Positions 59,126 to 64,000 of a stretch of DNA of 64,000 bases are shown here, one piece after another. The stretch comes from Candidatus Poribacteria bacterium (lineage in GTDB: Bacteria > Poribacteria > WGA-4E > WGA-3G), in contig JAJEIE010000033.1 of assembly GCA_022827625.1 (NCBI GenBank), forward strand, positions 1 to 64,000, read 5' to 3'. Position 1 is the stretch's first letter. Every line of letters begins with the position of its first letter. Position numbers and translations under genes: made by a program. The notes under the pieces were generated by a model. That model had not been told where the DNA came from. It was given only the letters and a program-made list of their open reading frames with translations, and searched no databases.

Positions 59126-59261
59126 TATAGTAAATTATGTAAATAAGTTTACATATCTTCTGTAGAAGCACTCTCCGAATCGCGACCCAATCGCTGTGAG
59201 TCGGGAATCGGAGTTCCCTCCTACAGTTTCAGATGTAAAGCTAATTGTAGAATCCACTATA
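59126..59261 (-). repeat. 135-bp fold-back element, copy 2
   Basis: This segment is the reverse complement of 28299-28433 with few mismatches: it starts TATAGTAAATTATGTAAA and ends TTGTAGAATCCACTATA. It lies just downstream of the tRNA-Gly gene and 25 bases before the TPR gene, in the opposite orientation to copy 1. The TA-flanked fold-back form suggests a MITE. Confidence 0.75.
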
Positions 59262-59286
59262 AAATCGTGTAGAACTGAGGACAATC

Positions 59287-60390
59287 ATGGCACAAGACCG
59301 ACGACTAACGAAAGAAGAAATCCAAGAAGATAAATTTGTTGAAGGTGTCCTGGAAGTCTATGCCTTCCTGCGCCGAAATCTGCGGGCGATTGTTATTATT
59401 GTGGGTGTAATCGTTGTTGCCGTTGCAGGTTATGCAGCATATTCTCAGAATCAGGAGAACCGCCGCGCCGAAGCAACCCTCGCACTCCGTCAGGCGACCG
59501 AAGCCTATCAGACCGCCGAAGAAAGCCTTTTTGACACCGAGACATTGGCTGAAAGTGAAGAATCACTTAAGGCGGCACAGACGCAGCTGCAAGAGATTTA
59601 TGAGAAATATCCGAGTTCAACTTTTAGTGACAAGGCGCGCTACCAATACGCAAAGACCCTCTATTATCAAAAAAATTACCCAGAAGCACGGGCGCAATTC
59701 CAACAAATCATTGACCAGCACCAACCCGAAAATCAAATCTACAGCCTATATGCCCAAAAAGCGATAGGCAATACCTACGAACAAGAAGGTAATTACGAAG
59801 CCGCCATCGCTGCCTATCAAGCGAAGGCATTTCTACCAACGCAGCAACTCTCACCTGCAATCCGGCAATTCGTCCTCGCCAGTGCCAAATTTAACCAAGC
59901 CCTCGCTTATGAAAAGTCTGGCGATCCAGACGCTGCAGGTGCCGCATATAAAGAAATTATAGACGAATTCCGAACCACACTTGAGGCAGGAATCGCTCAG
60001 AAAAGCCTCGAGCTCATCGAGGATGCAAAAGTTGTTATCGAAGCGATTGGCGAACCGTTAGATATATCGGGCGCGCAAACCCTCGAAAACGAAAAACGGT
60101 ACTATGACGCTTACGTCGCGTACACGGACGCAATTCGCACCTATAAAGTGAACAAAGACATCGCAGGTGGACTCACCTCTGAACTCCGAAAGCAGATTGG
60201 CAGCTTTGAAAAAGAGGCAATGGAAGTCATAAACAACGTTCAAAACGCCCGTCGCGCCGATGAAGAAGGCAGAGAAAGTTCGGCACTGTATAGCTATGAT
60301 CTCGTTGTTGAATTTGAGAAACTCGGATTAAGCCGTCGGCTCTATGAAAACGCACTTCTCCATCACAAACGGCTTGGATCTGCCCAATGA
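59287..60390 (+). CDS. TPR protein with N-terminal membrane helix
   Basis: A 367-residue protein. After about 35 residues a membrane helix is seen (IVIIVGVIVVAVAGYAAYSQ), then a periplasmic part of alpha-helical tetratricopeptide repeats (TLYYQKNYPEARAQFQQIID, AIGNTYEQEGNYEAAIAAYQ, ALAYEKSGDPDAAGAAYKEI). The layout resembles YfgM/BamD-like envelope TPR proteins, which assist protein export or barrel assembly. A PD40 gene starts 24 bases later in the same direction. ATG 59287 is preceded by GAGGAC. Assignment of a partner is not possible. Confidence 0.82.
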   Translation: MAQDRRLTKEEIQEDKFVEGVLEVYAFLRRNLRAIVIIVGVIVVAVAGYAAYSQNQENRRAEATLALRQATEAYQTAEESLFDTETLAESEESLKAAQTQLQEIYEKYPSSTFSDKARYQYAKTLYYQKNYPEARAQFQQIIDQHQPENQIYSLYAQKAIGNTYEQEGNYEAAIAAYQAKAFLPTQQLSPAIRQFVLASAKFNQALAYEKSGDPDAAGAAYKEIIDEFRTTLEAGIAQKSLELIEDAKVVIEAIGEPLDISGAQTLENEKRYYDAYVAYTDAIRTYKVNKDIAGGLTSELRKQIGSFEKEAMEVINNVQNARRADEEGRESSALYSYDLVVEFEKLGLSRRLYENALLHHKRLGSAQ

Positions 60391-60413
60391 TTTTTATTTC
60401 GTAAGGAGCAGTA

Positions 60414-61442
60414 ATGACACATAAATATAGCCGGATACCTTTTTCTGCCTCTAAGACCCTTCAGTTCACGCTTTTGAGCCTGTGCGCCTTATGCCTCATT
60501 TTCCTCGCTTCACCAGTCAATGCTGAACCTTCTGGACAATTGGCTTATGCGGTTAACGGGTTTGATGAGAATTTAGGACGTTTCGATTGGAACCTCTATG
60601 CTACTGCCCTTAAAGGTACGAAAGATTTCACAGCGATCCCTTTGAATCACAAAGGCATGTATCCCTCTTGGGGACCTAACGGCGATTTGCTTTATTTCAT
60701 CCAACGTGATAAGGGACACTCTGATATCTATTCCATTAATCCTGACAACCCGAAGAATAAGAAACTCGTTACTCCCGCTTCCGGGACATACCGTTTCCTT
60801 TCTGTCTCTCCCAACGGTAGACAACTTGCTTTCAACGGTTATACGATAAACCAATTGCCCCAAGAAAACCAGATTTGGGTTCTCGACATCGAAACTGGCG
60901 AAATGGAAGTGATGACACAGGTACCACATGCCGGATGGCCCTATTCATTCTGGGGCATCTCTTGGTCCCCTAACGGAAGGCGACTCGCCTTTTCGCTCTC
61001 CAGACCGGGGTGGTTGGAACACCTCTACCTTTTAGATGTCGAAACTAAAGAGATAGAGGTTCTGACTGAACTCAATAAAGATTTTTATCCCGTCTGGGCA
61101 CCTGGCGGCGATCGCATCCTTTTCCTCAGATGGAATAGAGAGTTTGAAACCTTTTGCACAATTGACATTAACACCAAAGAGATTGTACCGTTGTTTGATG
61201 TTGATAAAGCCACGGGCTATTGGGGCGACTGGTCGCCTGAAGGGGACTACATAGCCTATTCTCGGTGGGGATCGGTCTATCTTTATGACTTCGCTACCGA
61301 CGAGACACAGGAGATCGTTGAGGTGGATGGCAGTATTTTCGTCATTTCCTGGTTGCGAGATATAAGGATATTACCTGTCGAAGCACAGCAAAAATTGGTC
61401 ACGACGTGGAGTGACATTAAACGCGAAGCAACTCAGCAATAA
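60414..61442 (+). CDS. Exported PD40/TolB-like propeller protein
   Basis: A 342-residue protein with a signal peptide (about residues 15-38, ending SPVNA) and PD40 blades: FLSVSPNGRQLAFNG, GISWSPNGRRLAFSLSR, YPVWAPGGDRILFLRW and GDWSPEGDYIAYSRWGS, a TolB-type propeller. The C-terminus is VEAQQKLVTTWSDIKREATQQ-like, carrying the shared Leu-x-Thr-x-Trp-x-x-Ile-Lys motif. It is in a tight run with the TPR gene and mutS2 (gaps of 24 and 14 bases). AAGGAGC precedes ATG 60414. Confidence 0.88.
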   Translation: MTHKYSRIPFSASKTLQFTLLSLCALCLIFLASPVNAEPSGQLAYAVNGFDENLGRFDWNLYATALKGTKDFTAIPLNHKGMYPSWGPNGDLLYFIQRDKGHSDIYSINPDNPKNKKLVTPASGTYRFLSVSPNGRQLAFNGYTINQLPQENQIWVLDIETGEMEVMTQVPHAGWPYSFWGISWSPNGRRLAFSLSRPGWLEHLYLLDVETKEIEVLTELNKDFYPVWAPGGDRILFLRWNREFETFCTIDINTKEIVPLFDVDKATGYWGDWSPEGDYIAYSRWGSVYLYDFATDETQEIVEVDGSIFVISWLRDIRILPVEAQQKLVTTWSDIKREATQQ

Positions 61443-61456
61443 CAAAGGACAAGCCG

Positions 61457-63871
61457 GTGTTACCCAGTGTTGAAAAGGCTTTAGAATACGATAAAATTCG
61501 CGAACTTTTGAAAAAATACACCGCTTCGCGACTTGGGATGGCACGTGTTGACGCCCTCATACCGTCCTACGACGTTGATAAGATTCGCTATCTACAAAAC
61601 TTATGCAGTGAAGTTAAGTTTTTTCATGAACTTTATGGTGGCATCCCTTTGGGGGGCTTAACAGATGTTCGAGCATCGCTGAACCACACCGCGAAAGTCG
61701 GGGCAATCTTAGATACTGAAGAACTCTTGAATGTCCGAAAAGTTGCACAGATTCCTACGGACATCCATAAGGCGTTTGAAAAACGCGACCGAGACGAATT
61801 CCCCAATTTATTTTCCATCGTTGATGCGTTACCGGTGTTTCCAGAGTTAGTTGAGGCGATTGGCTATTGCATTAACCCTGACGGTATCATACTCGATCGC
61901 GCCAGCACCGAATTACGTGCGATTCGTCGCAAGCTATCGCGCCTCCGTGAAAATGTTCATCAAAAACTCGAAGCCACGCTCCGCTCACCTCAACATCAAA
62001 AAGCAATTCAAGAACCCGTTATCACCTCTCGAAATAATAGATACGTCATTCCAATAAAACAGGAGGCACGATCCTCTTTCAGGGGCGTTGTCCAAGGACA
62101 ATCCACGAGCGGCGCGACCTTTTTTGTCGAGCCTCTGGAAATCGTCCAAATGAATAATGAACTCCACGAAGCCGCTGAAGCAGAGCACCGCGAAATTCGA
62201 CGTATCCTCCTTGATCTCACAGATCGTGTGCGCGACAACTTACACGAATTGGAATTAGCCATCGATCTCTTAGCAGAACTCGATTTTTTAAACGCAAAGG
62301 CGCGTTTTAGCCTCGCATTGAATGCCGTTGAACCGAAAATCAACACCCAAGGTTACGTCAAATTAATTGAGGCGCGGCACCCGCTGCTCGAATCTCATCT
62401 CCAGAATGTGAAAGCCGCTGATGCTGATGAGAACAGAGACCTTCCAGAACGCGTCGTGCCGACGAATGTCCATATTGGTGACACGTTTAACACCTTGATT
62501 ATTACCGGTCCGAATACCGGCGGTAAAACGGTTGTGCTTAAAACTGTCGGCTTATTGACGCTTATGGCGCAATCTGGTCTACATATCCCTGCAGCACACG
62601 GGAGCAAAATCGCTATCTTTGACATGGTCTTCGCCGACATCGGCGATGATCAAGGGATAGAACAGAATCTCAGCACTTTCTCTTCGCATATTACGAAAAT
62701 CGCCGAGATGCTGAAAAAAGTTGATTACGCCGAACACTCGCTTGTTTTGTTGGATGAAATCGGGGCAGGCACAGACCCCAGCGAGGGAACTGCCCTCGGT
62801 ATGGCGCTTCTCGATTGGCTTGGGAAAAGACGGGTGAATACCATTGTGACGACGCACTACGGCGCACTCAAGGCTTACGCACATACGCAAGAACACATGG
62901 AAAACGCCTCAATGGAGTTTGATTGGAAGACGCTCCGTCCTTCATATCGACTGCAGGTCGGTGTTCCGGGGAGTAGCAACGCTATAAAAATCGCAGAACG
63001 TCTTGGGATTCCGTCTGAAATTCTGGAGGCGGCAGCGGTCCATTTAGGGAGTAATACTGTTGCGGTTGAAGATTTGCTCGTCCGTTTACAAGAAACGCAG
63101 CATGAGATGGACGTCGCGCGAAACCGCTTGCACCGTGAACTGCGCGATGCTGAATTCGCTCGCGAAAAACACAACGAACTGCTTCATGACCTTAAATCGG
63201 AACGCCATAAATTGAAACAGGAAGCCGAAGATGAAGCGCGCACTATCGTTGCCGGTGCGCGACGAACTGTTGAGAATTTGGTCGCCGATATCCGTAAAGA
63301 ACAAGCCTCTAAAGCCAGTATCCAAGACGCTTTCTCAAAAATAGAAACCACCCGAAAATCGCTACAACCCAAGCAGCCCAAGAAACAACAACCCAAACAA
63401 CAGAAAATTAAAGTCTCTGTCGGCGATAAGGTCAGGGTCAAGAAACTCGGCAAATTCGGCGAGGTTACGGCTATAAAACCACGCCGGAAAATGCCTTTAC
63501 AGATCCTCGTGGGAAATATGCAAATGCAAGCCGCATACCACGATATCGATTCTGTTCACCCCAAGCAGGAAGTGTCTCGTTTATCAACTTCTGTGCTTGA
63601 TATCCAATACAGCAAAGCCAATTCAATCAGTAGTGAGTTGAATATTCACGGAATGCTTGTAAAGGAGGCTTTAGATATTACCGATAAATACCTCGATGAT
63701 GCGTATCTCGCCGGTCTCCCGACAGTGCGAATCCTGCACGGCAAAGGGACAGGTGCGTTGCGGAACGCTGTGCATGCGGAATTGCGTGGAAATCCACACG
63801 TCGCGAAATACCAATTCGCACCCTACGATCAAGGCGGAGAAGGTATAACCGTTGTTACCTTTAAGGAGTAA
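61457..63871 (+). CDS. mutS2: Endonuclease MutS2
   Basis: An 804-residue MutS2. The core domain and clamp (about residues 1-300) lead to the ATPase with Walker A GPNTGGKT at about residue 350, VLLDEIGAGTDPSEGTAL as Walker B and a TTHYGALKAYA switch. A long charged coiled coil (about 540-625) follows, then KVSVGDKVRVKKLGKFGEV and the C-terminal Smr nuclease domain (ELNIHGMLVKEALD, VRILHGKGTGALR). MutS2 suppresses recombination or rescues collided ribosomes. The start is GTG 61457 with AAAGGAC ahead. Standard length. Confidence 0.95.
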   Translation: MLPSVEKALEYDKIRELLKKYTASRLGMARVDALIPSYDVDKIRYLQNLCSEVKFFHELYGGIPLGGLTDVRASLNHTAKVGAILDTEELLNVRKVAQIPTDIHKAFEKRDRDEFPNLFSIVDALPVFPELVEAIGYCINPDGIILDRASTELRAIRRKLSRLRENVHQKLEATLRSPQHQKAIQEPVITSRNNRYVIPIKQEARSSFRGVVQGQSTSGATFFVEPLEIVQMNNELHEAAEAEHREIRRILLDLTDRVRDNLHELELAIDLLAELDFLNAKARFSLALNAVEPKINTQGYVKLIEARHPLLESHLQNVKAADADENRDLPERVVPTNVHIGDTFNTLIITGPNTGGKTVVLKTVGLLTLMAQSGLHIPAAHGSKIAIFDMVFADIGDDQGIEQNLSTFSSHITKIAEMLKKVDYAEHSLVLLDEIGAGTDPSEGTALGMALLDWLGKRRVNTIVTTHYGALKAYAHTQEHMENASMEFDWKTLRPSYRLQVGVPGSSNAIKIAERLGIPSEILEAAAVHLGSNTVAVEDLLVRLQETQHEMDVARNRLHRELRDAEFAREKHNELLHDLKSERHKLKQEAEDEARTIVAGARRTVENLVADIRKEQASKASIQDAFSKIETTRKSLQPKQPKKQQPKQQKIKVSVGDKVRVKKLGKFGEVTAIKPRRKMPLQILVGNMQMQAAYHDIDSVHPKQEVSRLSTSVLDIQYSKANSISSELNIHGMLVKEALDITDKYLDDAYLAGLPTVRILHGKGTGALRNAVHAELRGNPHVAKYQFAPYDQGGEGITVVTFKE

Positions 63872-63882
63872 CGTAAACATAC

Positions 63883-63902
63883 CTAACTTATAACTTATAA
63901 CC
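63883..63902 (+). repeat. CTTATAAC heptamer tract
   Basis: CTAACTTATAACTTATAACC is the third appearance of this simple motif in a spacer (see 39692 and 46213); it lies between mutS2 and dnaG. Confidence 0.45.
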
Positions 63903-63921
63903 ATATTAGGACCGATTCATC

Positions 63922-64000
63922 GTGAACACCCATCGATCAAGAAATAATCATATACCAAGCGACACGATTGATGAAATTCGGACGCGTACGAACATCGTTG
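63922..64000 (+). CDS. dnaG: DNA primase, N-terminal fragment
   Basis: From the GTG at 63922 an open frame of 26 codons runs to the end of the window. It reads (M)NTHRSRNNHIPSDTIDEI then RTRTNIV, which is the start of DnaG (typically IP..VIDEIRERTDIV), just before the zinc-binding domain. AGGA at 63907 is a weak ribosome site. It follows mutS2 by 51 bases. The rest lies beyond the window, so the assignment rests on these residues only. Confidence 0.8.
   Translation, partial: MNTHRSRNNHIPSDTIDEIRTRTNIV

Overview
The window looks like a chromosomal stretch of an uncultivated, Gram-negative-like bacterium, most probably Candidatus Poribacteria or a close PVC/FCB-type neighbour. This is an inference from gene content, not from a marker tree. 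Pointers are the abundance of exported beta-propeller proteins (WD40, YCF48/BNR, Reg_prop, PD40/TolB-like), the CotH/DUF4956 pair, phytanoyl-CoA-type dioxygenases, ThuA and DUF6807 proteins, Uma2- and Rpn-type PD-(D/E)XK proteins, and a FlgD-like C-terminal domain next to a PorV/PorQ-type outer-membrane protein. There is no prophage, insertion sequence transposase, CRISPR array or rRNA. One tRNA (Gly, CCC anticodon) is present.

Layout. 0.1-6 kb: a fatty acid desaturase diverges from a two-domain multicopper oxidase; an iron ABC transporter (binding protein and fused permease, no ATPase gene) follows with a small lipoprotein. 6-9.4 kb: DUF4956 membrane protein and a secreted CotH/EF-hand/lamin-tail protein. 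9.5-13 kb: an ECF sigma / zinc-finger anti-sigma / RseB-like / dienelactone hydrolase operon. 13-20.2 kb: a PD-(D/E)XK protein, an SDR oxidoreductase, a Reg_prop propeller and a giant YCF48-repeat lipoprotein. 20.4-28.2 kb: a calcineurin-type phosphoesterase, an ABC-2 permease, a heptad-repeat membrane protein and an ECF sigma factor fused through a membrane helix to a BNR-type propeller. 28.4-33 kb: ThuA protein, DUF433 protein, aspartate kinase and two different 2-oxoglutarate/Fe(II) oxygenases. 33-38.7 kb: a 1429-residue WD40 protein with a FlgD-like tail, then a PorV-like protein. 38.7-45.5 kb: C26 amidotransferase, DUF6807, Uma2, miaB, map, ccmC, a CcmD-like protein and an SRPBCC protein. 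45.5-50 kb (minus strand): glutamine-dependent NAD synthetase, a Wzi-like outer-membrane protein and a lytic transglycosylase. 50-58.3 kb: Rpn nuclease-like protein, then secreted PD40, jelly-roll/LamG and transthyretin-like proteins. 58.3-64 kb: peroxiredoxin, tRNA-Gly, TPR protein, PD40 protein, mutS2 and the first codons of dnaG.

Two themes cross the whole window. First, a large share of coding capacity is exported repeat proteins. Four predicted exported proteins between 51 and 61.5 kb share a short C-terminal motif (Leu-x-Thr ... Trp-x-x-Leu/Ile/Val-Lys) that could be a sorting or processing signal. Second, intergenic DNA is full of GTAG-headed palindromes, often in inverted pairs, plus a 135-bp fold-back element present twice. 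These resemble REP/BIME and MITE elements, but no cognate transposase is visible here.

Regulation visible in sequence: good sigma70-type promoters precede the multicopper oxidase, aspartate kinase, PorV-like, Rpn and LamG genes. The LamG promoter has a near-perfect 22-bp inverted repeat just downstream of its -10 box. Motif, promoter and repeat coordinates were read by eye and repeat counts are manual.
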